A stretch of DNA of 10,231 nucleotides from Deltaproteobacteria bacterium (lineage in GTDB: Bacteria; Desulfobacterota; Desulfobacteria; Desulfobacterales; JAFDFH01), in NCBI GenBank assembly GCA_019309945.1, contig JAFDFH010000175.1, positions 1 through 10,231 on the forward strand, in the 5' to 3' direction. The position numbers and the translations under genes are program-made. Below are positions 1 to 6,741 of the stretch, piece after piece (position 1 is the stretch's first letter; every line of letters begins with the position of its first letter). The notes under the pieces are model-generated. The model was not told where the DNA came from. It ran no database searches and was given only the letters and a program-made list of their open reading frames with translations.

Positions 1-495
1 GAGCTGCTCAAAGACATTGTGTTGCCGTTTTATCCCTGCGACGGTCTCGTCGATATCGGTCAATATGGTTCCCTGGAGAAGGTGTTTTGCGCCACTTTCC
101 TTGACGAGGCGTCCAAATACGTCTCGGTAAAAAGCCTGGGTAATCGCTTCGCGCTTTTCTTCCGGATCCGTGATTCCTTTGAGCGCGGCAAAGAATTCTT
201 TTTGGGCATCGACAACGTCAACCATGACTCCAAGCTTTTTAAAAAGACCGGCAACCTTTTCGGACTCGCCCTCACGCATAAGACCGTTTTCGATAAACAC
301 GGTCTTAAGGCGGTCCCCCAGGGCGCGATGGCCGAGCATCGTGACCGTGGACGAATCGACGCCTCCCGAGAGCGCATTGATCGCCATTCCGGCATTGATC
401 GCCATTCCGCCCCCAACAACTTGTTGGATTTCTTTGACCTTCGCATCGATGAAGTTTTCTGTGTTAAGCTTCTGCGCGGTAATTTCCTTGATCAT
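1..495 (-). CDS. GMP-synthase-type ATP pyrophosphatase (PP-loop) domain protein, C-terminus cut off by window edge
   Basis: The 165 visible residues start at ATG 495 (MIKEITAQKL...), preceded by an AAGGGGA ribosome site about 7 nt upstream. The PP-loop signature SGGVDSS lies at residues 43-49, followed by TVFIENGLMREGE, GITDPEEKREAI and QGTILTDIDETVAGIKRQHN. This order matches the ATP-pyrophosphatase half of GMP synthase (GuaA C-terminal / ExsB-like family), which adenylates XMP so that ammonia can replace the adenylyl group. There is no glutamine amidotransferase domain before it, so this is a stand-alone synthetase subunit or a GuaA paralogue. The canonical DVIES stretch of E. coli GuaA reads TDIDE here, so the substrate may not be XMP. 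Residues 30-35 and 36-41 are the same hexapeptide GMAINA, from an 18-bp tandem duplication. It lies 100 bp downstream of the acyl-CoA synthetase gene on the same strand. Fold confident, exact substrate uncertain. Confidence 0.85.
   Translation of the reverse strand, partial: MIKEITAQKLNTENFIDAKVKEIQQVVGGGMAINAGMAINALSGGVDSSTVTMLGHRALGDRLKTVFIENGLMREGESEKVAGLFKKLGVMVDVVDAQKEFFAALKGITDPEEKREAITQAFYRDVFGRLVKESGAKHLLQGTILTDIDETVAGIKRQHNVFEQL
374..409 (-). repeat. Perfect 2 x 18-bp tandem duplication inside the PP-loop ATPase gene
   Basis: The 18-mer gcattgatcgccattccg occurs at 374-391 and again, identically, at 392-409. Read on the minus strand it keeps the frame and adds six residues (GMAINA twice) directly before the ALSGGVDSS ATP-binding loop. 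Homologues as I remember them have a single AINALSGG stretch here, so the second copy is most likely a replication-slippage insertion. Confidence 0.95.
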
Positions 496-595
496 TTGAA
501 TGTCCCCTTTTCATTTAAATAGTCTTTGAGAAGACGAAAAAGTTAACATATCATCCTCGTTATATCCCCATCCCATGAATTAACCGGACATTGAT

Positions 596-2785
596 CTAAT
601 CTGATAAAAGACGGTCCAGAAACCGCTTATATTGGTACATTTTGGCAAATGATTTTACCGCCCGTTCCGGAGTCTTGTAGAATACACCTTTGTATTTACT
701 CCCTTCAACCCTGTACACGGTTTTGTCTTTTTCGTCAGTTGCAAGATAGACGCAAAATACCGGCTTATTATATTTTTCCATCAATCTGATGATATGATCG
801 ACATATTTTTCTTCGAATTCATTGAGTGACGCAATAGCGGATTCAAGAAAATCCTGTGGATAGGATGGATCTGCCTTTATGATAGATTCTGCCAGACGTC
901 CAAAGAAAATCCTGCGACCCAGTATGCCCAGATTTATCACGCCGTCACACCCTTCCCACTTTAACAGTTCTTCTATGATAATCATCGGGATTGAAAAATC
1001 TCTTTCACCGACAATATCGACCGGGTTTGATCTGCTCCAGTAGGACGGAAGAATTTTATCGATATGTGCCACGAGTTCCGGGGACAAATCCGGCACATTA
1101 AGACCGTATTCAGAGCATAAATCGGCAGTCACAACTCCCCAGCCGCCGCCGAGCGTCATTATTGCAACGCGATCACCCTCAGGCAAAGGTAGAGATGAAA
1201 AGGCGGCCGTAAGATCCAATAGGTCCATGGGTCGTTCAGCGCTTACGATGCCGGCCTGTCGACAGACCGCATCAAAAATACGCGAATCTGAGGCCAATGC
1301 GCCGGTATGGCTCGCCGCGGCTTTATTGCCGGCCTTGCTTCGACCTCCTTTTAATAGAACGATCGGTTTCTTTTTCCCCACGCGCAATGCATTCTCAAAA
1401 AAGCGTCGGCCATTCTTTACGCTTTCAATATACAGCATTACATTTTGTGTTAAATCATCATTCTCAAAAGCTTCAAGATAATCTTCTACGGTAATCATGG
1501 CTTCGTTTCCAGAGCCACAAAACCCACGGATACCGATATCTTGCTGTTCGGCAAAGGCAAGGAGCTGCGTTCCCATGTTTCCGGACTGAGAGATCACAGC
1601 CGTAGACCCTGGTCTTGGCCGAACATGACTGCCGGTGCAATAAAGATTGATATGTGGATTGCAGATTCCCATGGTATTCGGCCCGACGATCATTATTCCG
1701 GCTTCTGTCGCTGCATTTACCAGGTTATTTTCCATTTCCTCGCCTTCTTTACCGGTTTCCCCAAAACCCGATGTGATGAGAAGCATGTTCTTAATTCCCT
1801 TTTTCTTAAAATGAGGAATTAGATCCATCACCCCGGAAGCGGGTATGGTTACGACGGCAAGGTCGATGTTCCCGGGAATTTCGGAAACAGACTTATAGAC
1901 CTTCCGGCCTGCTATGGTACCGCCTTTTTGGTTTACCAGGTATATTTCACCTCCATACCCGCCGCCTGCAGTAATTGAAAACAGCGTATGACCCCATTTT
2001 CCTATCTGTGCAGACGCACCTACAAAAACGATAGAGCGTGGATGGAAAAAATATCCCAGTAATTTGGGATCAGCAGGTGGCATGAATCTCTTATCATTGG
2101 ACTTTTCAGACAGGATTACCATTGCATCCACTGCGCATATGTTGCCGTCGGGGGCTATGACCAGCGGATTGATATCAACCTCCGTCACTTCCGGATGTTG
2201 AATGCCAAGCCGGGCTAAGCCCAGTAAAGTTTGTATCAATTGATCCCTGTTAACGGCCTTTTCACCTCTGAAGCTTCCAAGCAATGTTTTTGCCTTAATC
2301 TCTTGAAGCATTTCATTCACATCTGTTTCTGAAAGTGGGATGAGCCGGAAGGTTACGTCTGAAATTGCCTCAGTAAACACCCCCCCGATACCAAACATAA
2401 TTACCTTGCCAAACAGCTCATCCTGAAACAGACCCGCCACAAACTCCCTTTTTCCTTCAATCTGGGGCTGAACCAGCAGTCCCTCCAACTCGCTGCCGGC
2501 TCTGTTTTCGATTGAAATCGCTGCCTCACGAACACATTCGGCGGTTGTCAGACCCATATGAACCAGTCCCTGCTCTGTTTTATGCAAAAACGCGGAGCCG
2601 AGTCCCTTCAGTACCACGGGAAACCCAATATTCTCAGCAACCTTTACGGCCTCATCTTTATCTGCAACAATGGTTTCCCTGACAACCGGAACGCCGTAGG
2701 CCCTTAATAATTCCTTTGAATCTCTCTCGTTTAGCGCAGTTTTTTTATCCGTTTTTAATTTTTCTAAAAATCTGTCTATATTCAT
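596..2785 (-). CDS. Acetate/acyl-CoA ligase (NDP/ADP-forming), fused beta-alpha type
   Basis: The 729-residue protein makes acyl-CoA from a carboxylic acid, CoA and ATP with ADP plus phosphate as products, or runs in reverse to conserve energy. Residues 1-230 are the ATP-grasp (beta) part: VVLKGLGSAFLHKTEQG at 57-73 holds the ATP-binding Lys60 and the conserved beta-loop His68, and EVDINPL at 202-208 is the metal-binding ATP-grasp motif. Residues 240-380 form the CoA-binding Rossmann domain (PRSIVFVGAS at 249-258). Residues 395-530 are the succinyl-CoA-ligase-like part with SQSGNMG, and ASHTGALAS holds the phosphohistidine His493. A further ligase-like flavodoxin fold follows to about 700. 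Length is normal for bacterial fused enzymes. ATG 2785 has AAGGAAA just upstream and its ATGA overlaps the stop of an upstream relic, so the gene was probably once translationally coupled. Acyl substrate (acetate, propionate, aryl acids) cannot be told from sequence. Confidence 0.93.
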   Translation of the reverse strand: MNIDRFLEKLKTDKKTALNERDSKELLRAYGVPVVRETIVADKDEAVKVAENIGFPVVLKGLGSAFLHKTEQGLVHMGLTTAECVREAAISIENRAGSELEGLLVQPQIEGKREFVAGLFQDELFGKVIMFGIGGVFTEAISDVTFRLIPLSETDVNEMLQEIKAKTLLGSFRGEKAVNRDQLIQTLLGLARLGIQHPEVTEVDINPLVIAPDGNICAVDAMVILSEKSNDKRFMPPADPKLLGYFFHPRSIVFVGASAQIGKWGHTLFSITAGGGYGGEIYLVNQKGGTIAGRKVYKSVSEIPGNIDLAVVTIPASGVMDLIPHFKKKGIKNMLLITSGFGETGKEGEEMENNLVNAATEAGIMIVGPNTMGICNPHINLYCTGSHVRPRPGSTAVISQSGNMGTQLLAFAEQQDIGIRGFCGSGNEAMITVEDYLEAFENDDLTQNVMLYIESVKNGRRFFENALRVGKKKPIVLLKGGRSKAGNKAAASHTGALASDSRIFDAVCRQAGIVSAERPMDLLDLTAAFSSLPLPEGDRVAIMTLGGGWGVVTADLCSEYGLNVPDLSPELVAHIDKILPSYWSRSNPVDIVGERDFSIPMIIIEELLKWEGCDGVINLGILGRRIFFGRLAESIIKADPSYPQDFLESAIASLNEFEEKYVDHIIRLMEKYNKPVFCVYLATDEKDKTVYRVEGSKYKGVFYKTPERAVKSFAKMYQYKRFLDRLLSD

Positions 2786-2910
2786 TTATTTTCCTTTTGT
2801 TGGCTGTCGATTCCCAGCCATTCCAGGGCATCATCCATATCGATGAATTGTTTCACATCTTAAAAACCATACTCTGACGCGACCTTTTCACCATAGCCGT
2901 CCCTGATTAG
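2782..2910 (-). pseudogene. C-terminal relic of a small protein gene, interrupted by an in-frame stop
   Basis: In one minus-strand frame the spacer reads LIRDGYGEKVASEYGF, then TAA at 2862-2860, then DVKQFIDMDDALEWLGID, and ends in TGA at 2784-2782, which overlaps the ATG of the acyl-CoA ligase gene by 4 nt (ATGA). Another in-frame TAA closes the upstream side just before 2910. The protein-like composition and the ATGA overlap indicate a formerly coupled gene that has decayed, leaving about 42 codons. The tail (FIDMDDALEWLG) resembles the end of small STAS/SEC14-like proteins, but this family guess is weak. The glycosylase gene ends only 9 bp further on, so the 5' part was deleted or displaced. 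Confidence 0.5.
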
Positions 2911-2918
2911 TTAGATGC

Positions 2919-3623
2919 TCACACTACGCCTTGCAAATACTTTTTCCGCTCTCGTTCAGGAAATTTCTCTATCGCGTAGCGTAGCATAGTACGTGGCATC
3001 TTCTTGTAATGTGCTCTCAAGAATGCTCTCTCAACGGCTAAATCGCGTTTTCCAATCTCTCTGAGCATCCAACCGACCGCTTTATGTATCAAATCCTCGT
3101 CATCGTTTATCAGCTGCTTCGACAGGTCCAGGGTCTCATCGAATTGGTTCTTCCTGATGAAATGAAAAGTTGACATGATGGCAATTCGTCTCTCCCAGAG
3201 ACGGTCGGATTTGGATAGCTTATAGAGCGGTTGTTTGTCTTTATTCTCTATATAGGCACCCACAATGTGATAAGCTGAGCTGTCAACCAGATCCCAATTG
3301 TTGATGTATTTGGTGTTGTCCAAATACAACTTGTAGATGACTGTTTTTTCTTCTTCATTGCCTTTGGTGAATTTGCGTACCAACAACAAGACCGCACACA
3401 AGCGTTCTTCATGGAAGGCAGACTTCAGCAAACGTTGAATTTCCTTCAGTGCAATGCCCTGGTATTTCTTGGCCTGCTCTCTGAGGATTGGAACTCGGAT
3501 ACCGAGAAATTTATCTCCTTCTCCGTACTCGCCTTTCCCTGTTTTAAAAAAGCGTTGTGAATGTTCAGCTATGGCGGGATCAGCCAAGTCCCTTAGGATT
3601 TTACTTATTTGTTTTGATATCAC
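2919..3623 (-). CDS. AlkD-like DNA alkylation repair glycosylase (HEAT-like repeats)
   Basis: This 234-residue protein belongs to the AlkD family (DNA alkylation repair, all-helical HEAT-like fold), which excises N3- and N7-alkylated purines without flipping the base. Residues lining the DNA cleft in characterised AlkD have clear counterparts: NNWDLVD gives Trp110 and Asp114, WERRIAI gives Arg145/146, and KAVGWMLREIGKR gives Trp185. The N-terminal YGEGDKFLGIRVPILR at 33-48 and the C-terminal MPRTMLRYAIEKFP are also typical, and length is normal. The start is GTG at 3623 because TGA lies two codons upstream in frame and there is no ATG near. The ribosome site is poor, so translation may be weak. 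It is cytoplasmic and shows no operon link with its neighbours: 112 bp separate it from the antitoxin-like gene upstream. Confidence 0.9.
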   Translation of the reverse strand: MISKQISKILRDLADPAIAEHSQRFFKTGKGEYGEGDKFLGIRVPILREQAKKYQGIALKEIQRLLKSAFHEERLCAVLLLVRKFTKGNEEEKTVIYKLYLDNTKYINNWDLVDSSAYHIVGAYIENKDKQPLYKLSKSDRLWERRIAIMSTFHFIRKNQFDETLDLSKQLINDDEDLIHKAVGWMLREIGKRDLAVERAFLRAHYKKMPRTMLRYAIEKFPERERKKYLQGVV

Positions 3624-3715
3624 TTGTCACCACTATGGTTACTCAGCATCTAACGGCAGCGGATGAACCGCGAGGAGAGTGGGTGAGGAGCGGCTGGAGA
3701 TAATGCGCCCTTCCA

Positions 3716-3724
3716 CATATGGCA
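3716..3724 (-). repeat. Third copy of the TGCCATATG 9-mer, just past the toxin-antitoxin module
   Basis: Reads CATATGGCA on the plus strand (TGCCATATG on minus), 12 bp beyond the stop codon of the winged-helix gene. The same 9-mer in the same orientation occurs twice at the toxin start. A single 9-mer could recur by chance, so only its placement makes it notable. Confidence 0.35.
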
Positions 3725-3735
3725 AATATAATTCA

Positions 3736-4095
3736 CTATGCTGCCAGCTGAAATCTTGCTTCTACGGTGTCCCAAGGGACTTCTATCCTATCGTCTTCGG
3801 TTCGACTAATAAGTCCGGCATTTTCCAGTTTGCGTACATCCGTATGCACATTCTTATAATCTCGACCCAATTCATTTGACAGGCCACGGATACTCATGGG
3901 TCCACTTTTATGAAGCGCTTTGAGCAATACCCATCTACCTGCAGTAAGCGTTTTGAGTAGTGTTTCCAAGCTCTGAAAATGAATTTTATACTCAGCTTCG
4001 ATAGCTTTTCCGCGTTCGGCGCGTTTCCACACATCAATAAAATCTTTAGCCGACATTACGGCATCGGCAACACCAATGTTAATCTTCTTTTTCAT
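3736..4095 (-). CDS. Winged-helix DNA-binding protein, probable antitoxin/autoregulator of the TumE-type toxin
   Basis: A 119-residue protein. Its C-terminal half is a MarR/ArsR-like winged helix: GRWVLLKALHKSGPMSIRG, then LSNELGRDYKNVHTDVRKL as helix-turn-helix and recognition helix, then LENAGLISRTEDDRIEVPW as the wing. It resembles the HVO_A0114-type putative DNA-binding proteins often found beside DUF6516/TumE genes. The start is taken at ATG 4095, with GGAG at 4104-4107 spaced 8 nt; an upstream TTG at 4119 in the same frame has no such site. The gene overlaps the end of the toxin gene by 17 bp (4079-4095), which implies coupled translation. Inferred role: neutralise the upstream protein and repress the operon, perhaps through the TGCCATATG sites at its promoter. 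Toxin-before-antitoxin order is as in HigBA-type modules. Confidence 0.75.
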   Translation of the reverse strand: MKKKINIGVADAVMSAKDFIDVWKRAERGKAIEAEYKIHFQSLETLLKTLTAGRWVLLKALHKSGPMSIRGLSNELGRDYKNVHTDVRKLENAGLISRTEDDRIEVPWDTVEARFQLAA

Positions 4096-4384
4096 TTTCT
4101 GATCTCCACGCAGATTCAATATCTGCTAAAAAGTCTGCCACCAAAGTTTCGACATCCTTAAATTGGTAAGGCTCTTCTTTATCCTTAATATGTCTGTGAT
4201 CTCCTTTGCCAATTTCATTATCGTAGCGGACAATGCAGGTTCCATCCGAAAGCCCATAATAGCGCCTATATTTTACAGCATATGATTTTCCGGTAGATTT
4301 TTTCGGGATTTGCCAAAGCACCATTTCCCGTATTGCACCATCATCATAAATATATTTTTCTCGGTAAACTAATTTTGCCTTCAT
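4079..4384 (-). CDS. TumE-family (DUF6516) toxin of a toxin-antitoxin module
   Basis: A 101-residue basic cytoplasmic protein. It carries the family hallmark VRYDNEIGKGDHRHIKDKEE (residues 52-71: YDN at 54-56, GKGDH at 59-63, His65) followed by PYQF and the ending ETLVADFLADIE. This arrangement is what databases call the TumE family / DUF6516, a presumed toxin; its mode of action is not evident from the sequence, though conserved His and Asp residues would fit a nuclease-like activity. ATG 4384 is chosen because AAGGTG lies 4 nt upstream. A longer reading from TTG 4420 adds 12 residues that do not look family-like. The start codon lies inside the second of two TGCCATATG repeats, suggesting self-regulation. 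The downstream winged-helix gene overlaps it by 17 bp. Confidence 0.82.
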   Translation of the reverse strand: MKAKLVYREKYIYDDGAIREMVLWQIPKKSTGKSYAVKYRRYYGLSDGTCIVRYDNEIGKGDHRHIKDKEEPYQFKDVETLVADFLADIESAWRSENEKED

Positions 4385-4407
4385 ATGGCACCTTATACCA
4401 TATGGCA
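4382..4407 (-). promoter_or_regulatory. Two TGCCATATG direct repeats over the toxin start: candidate operator
   Basis: TGCCATATG (minus strand) occurs at 4407-4399 and 4390-4382, 17 bp apart, with the ribosome site AAGGTG between them; the second copy contains the start codon itself. Each has a CATATG palindromic core (the upstream one extends to CCATATGG). Direct repeats near two helical turns apart at a toxin-antitoxin start fit an autorepressor site, but binding is an inference. Confidence 0.45.
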
Positions 4408-4488
4408 TTTCTTTAATCAACAGTTTCTTTTGAGTATATCAAACTCCCTCAACCCACAGGGTTTCCGATAAATAAGTATGTGCGTTAA

Positions 4489-4744
4489 ATTATTCTTAAT
4501 GGAGTATCAGACATTTATGACCCTCCTTCGTCAAAGGTGGAGGCTGAAAGAAGTGACTACCCCGGTATAGACTTTACGGATGCCTTTGAATATGATACCT
4601 TGGGACTAATGGCCGACCTCAGTTTTTTTTGGGGGAATAGCATTAGAATATAAATTCCACCAAGAGAACCGAAACCCCTGGAACGATCCGGTTGGTTCCA
4701 GCTGGAATTTCAGCATGTCAAATAATATTTTATTACTTTTCTGA
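4489..4744 (+). pseudogene. 3' fragment of an outer-membrane beta-barrel gene, frame broken at a T8 run
   Basis: From 4489 one frame reads NGVSDIYDPPSSKVEAE, then SDYPGIDFTDAFEYD, then TLGLMADLSFFWGN, and stops at TAA 4651-4653. The next frame takes over at GGA 4634 and reads GIALEYKFHQENRN, then PWNDPVGSSWNFSMSNN, and ends ILLLF with TGA at 4742-4744. Removing one base from the T8 (4623-4630) or G5 (4631-4635) run fuses them to LSFFGGIALEYKF. Alternating aromatic and polar residues and a terminal Phe are typical of the last strands of an outer-membrane barrel. There is no start codon context or N-terminus: the frame is closed by TAA at 4486, and the toxin start is about 100 bp upstream. Either a real pseudogene or a homopolymer sequencing error in an already truncated gene. 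Family not recognised. Confidence 0.5.
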
Positions 4745-4789
4745 CCTATTGATTTTAAACGAATGCGTTTGGGCGAGGAGACATATGTC

Positions 4790-5980
4790 GTGAAACATAA
4801 GACATCCATTAAAAGTTGGAGGGATAGATCAAAAAAAGTAAAGCTGATTACCTGCTTTTTATTTATCTGGAGTGTGTGGTTCACGGCTTTACCTACCTAC
4901 GCCAGCGACATTTCCTTGGACGTCGAGGCCACCACCGATACCGTCAAGGCAGGCGACCAAGACGGAAAATCAATGATGAAAGATCGACGCTTCGTACCGG
5001 TGCCGATCCCCATCTCCAATCCGACGTTAGGTACCGGGCTGGCCGCGGCTTTACTTTATCTGTGGCCCCACAATGAAGATGACACGGTTAGCCCGACGTC
5101 CATCAGCGGTGTGGGCGGCCTCTACACCAACACCGATAGCTGGGCGGCCACTTTATTTCATCAGGGCTACTATGCCCGGGACAGATTTCGACTACAGGGC
5201 GTACTCGGCTATGCTGACCTGAACCTGAAGTTCTACGGTATTGGCAACGATTCAATCTTCCGCGATAACCCGCTGGCTTACGGGGCGACGGGCACCATAT
5301 TCAATCCTCAGGCCCGGTTTCAGCTCCCGTTTATTTCAAAGGATTTGTACCTGGGTCTGCAGTTATACTACCTCGATGTCGAAGTCGCCTTCGAACTGAG
5401 CAATATATTACCGATTCTGCCCAATATCGCTATAGGCCAAAGAAATGTCGGCCTGGGTCCCATTCTTTCCTACGATTCGCGGGATAACACCAAGTGGCCG
5501 TCCACCGGCAACTACCTCGACCTGGCTGTGCTCGACTTTGGAGATTATGCGGGCGGCGATTTTGACTATCTGCAATACAAGCTCAAGTGGTCACAAAATT
5601 TTTCGGTAACTGATTCACTGGTCCTTCAGTACCGGTTTGATGGTCAGCTTATCGATGGCAGGGCTCCGTTTTACCAGCTGTCCAACATCAACCTGAGGGG
5701 CATTCCGTGGGGCGTCTATGCGGACGACATGGCTGTGACCCTGCAGGGGCAGGTTCGCTGGGAGCTATTCAAACGATGGTCCATGTTGTTTTTCGGCGGT
5801 GGCGGTCGTGTGGCTGAAGATGTCAGCGACCTCGGTAGCAGTCCGACCGAGTTCGCCGGCGGTACCGGTTTTCGCTATATGATCGCTCCCAAAGCAAAGC
5901 TTACCATCGGTGCCGATTTGGCCTTCTCCAATGGCCGTGCCGAGTTTTACATCCAACTTGGCGATTTTCTTTCCAACTGA
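4790..5980 (+). CDS. POTRA-less Omp85/BamA-TamA-like outer-membrane barrel (surface antigen D15 domain)
   Basis: About 396 residues. The start is taken at GTG 4790, 9 nt after GAGGAG (4775-4780); an in-frame ATG at 4763 would add nine residues but has no ribosome site. A basic n-region (SKKVK), a hydrophobic core (LITCFLFIWSVWFTALP) and TYA-S give a Sec signal peptide cleaved near residue 38. The mature protein is almost entirely beta-barrel: SYDSRDNTKWPSTGNYLDL (about 227-245) is the Omp85 D-x-R-D-N motif, and NLRGIPWG (about 301-308) is the loop-6 (V/I/L)RG motif that locks inside the barrel in BamA/TamA/FhaC. The end, GRAEFYIQLGDF, is the usual last strand. The 50 or so residues before the barrel are too short for a POTRA domain, so this is a small Omp85 of unknown substrate, perhaps for lipid or protein export. 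It stands alone on the plus strand. Confidence 0.85.
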   Translation: MKHKTSIKSWRDRSKKVKLITCFLFIWSVWFTALPTYASDISLDVEATTDTVKAGDQDGKSMMKDRRFVPVPIPISNPTLGTGLAAALLYLWPHNEDDTVSPTSISGVGGLYTNTDSWAATLFHQGYYARDRFRLQGVLGYADLNLKFYGIGNDSIFRDNPLAYGATGTIFNPQARFQLPFISKDLYLGLQLYYLDVEVAFELSNILPILPNIAIGQRNVGLGPILSYDSRDNTKWPSTGNYLDLAVLDFGDYAGGDFDYLQYKLKWSQNFSVTDSLVLQYRFDGQLIDGRAPFYQLSNINLRGIPWGVYADDMAVTLQGQVRWELFKRWSMLFFGGGGRVAEDVSDLGSSPTEFAGGTGFRYMIAPKAKLTIGADLAFSNGRAEFYIQLGDFLSN

Positions 5981-6071
5981 GAGAGGGCGATAATCAGCCT
6001 CAATTTATCTGAAGACAAGGAAAACAACGGGATAGAATCGATTTTTCGCTAATTGGTTTCTAAAATTTGGT

Positions 6072-6392
6072 GTAACACTTCTTTTCCCGCGTGCGTTAGC
6101 CAGATTTTTTGAAATCGGATGGCCCGTGGGATTGAAAATGGCTCAAACGCCCGGGAAAACCATTGCCGGCGTTATTCTTGCCGGTGCCTGTATGTTTATC
6201 AGCGGGTACCTGCTCTATTTGGCCCAGCGCCACATCGCCATGGGAACCGCCTATGCCGTATGGACCGGCATCGGTGCCGCGGGCACCTTTATTCTCGGTA
6301 TTTTTCTCTATGGCGACTCCGCCAACGCGATGCGGATCTTTTCGGTGCTGCTCATTATCTCCGGTGTCATTCTGCTGAAACTGGCGCATTGA
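6072..6392 (+). pseudogene. Small multidrug resistance (Gdx/SugE-like) exporter gene without a usable start codon
   Basis: The frame ending at 6392 encodes an SMR protein: GVILAGACMFISGYLLYLAQ (TM2), then HIAMGTAYAVWTGIGAAGTF with the Gdx/SugE-type AYAVWTGIGA signature, GIFLYGDSANAMR, and TM4 IFSVLLIISGVILLKL. The first in-frame start is GTG 6126, giving 88 residues against the usual 105-110. Directly upstream in the same frame the conserved first helix continues as LARFFEIGWPVGLK, so the essential Glu (codon 6111-6113) lies before the start. Counting back to where Met normally sits gives GTA/ACA (6072-6077), and the usual LAG reads LAR. It therefore seems a recently decayed guanidinium- or cation-exporter gene, or one with a non-standard start. 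No ribosome site and no guanidine riboswitch seen upstream. Confidence 0.65.
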
Positions 6393-6741
6393 CGCGGGGA
6401 AATGACCCGCTTGCCGTTTGGCATGCACACAAGAGCGCTAATGCGATAAGCTTGCATCTCTTTTTTTAGCAGGACATTTCCGGGAAGGTGGGCATGCTCT
6501 GTTTGGATGGTTAGTGCAACTGGTAGGATTTATAAAAAATGCTACAGATGTTTAAAATAGTATACATGTGTTGGCATACATTCAATTTATAAAACCACAA
6601 GGTTATTTATAACTATATGAAATAACATGATTTATGAAAATATACGGCGGGTGGCATTAAAATTGCTGTAATATCCGTTCATCAGCGTCATCGGATATTA
6701 GATGCGTTTTAATAAAGTTTCTAAAAAAGAGAGGTGGCAAT
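6393..6741. other. Gene-free AT-rich spacer before the 179-residue gene
   Basis: No convincing reading frame. It contains a 4-bp hairpin (ATGC 6441-6444 / GCAT 6454-6457) followed by a T7 run at 6461-6467, too weak to call a terminator; a strongly AT-rich stretch from about 6530 to 6660; and a perfect 9-bp inverted repeat at 6669-6700. A GAGAGGTGG ribosome site follows at about 6730-6738. Confidence 0.6.
6669..6700. promoter_or_regulatory. Perfect 9-bp inverted repeat 41 bp before a start codon
   Basis: TAATATCCG (6669-6677) and CGGATATTA (6692-6700) are perfect reverse complements, 14 nt apart. Placed 41 bp upstream of the 6742 start, it could be an operator half-site pair (centre-to-centre about two helical turns) or a leader hairpin. 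No T-run follows, so it is not a terminator. Confidence 0.4.

Noticed and set aside
19..522. Long open frames on both strands over 1-522 other than the PP-loop frame
   Set aside because: The minus-strand frame from 495 carries SGGVDSS and other family motifs and has a ribosome site; the others are low-complexity shadows of it.
522..535. GTCTT/AAGAC hairpin as terminator between the ligase and PP-loop genes
   Set aside because: Only 5 bp, and the T-run is on the wrong side for leftward transcription.
4606..4884. 92-residue minus-strand open frame
   Set aside because: It runs antisense across the beta-barrel remnant and the signal peptide of the Omp85 gene, with no family resemblance and no ribosome site noted.
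5981..6125. Guanidine (ykkC-type) riboswitch ahead of the Gdx-like gene
   Set aside because: Such exporters often have one, but neither the ykkC core nor paired ACGR-loop hairpins are visible here.
6441..6467. Terminator after the SMR gene (short hairpin plus T7)
   Set aside because: The stem is only 4 bp with mismatches above it; too weak to support.
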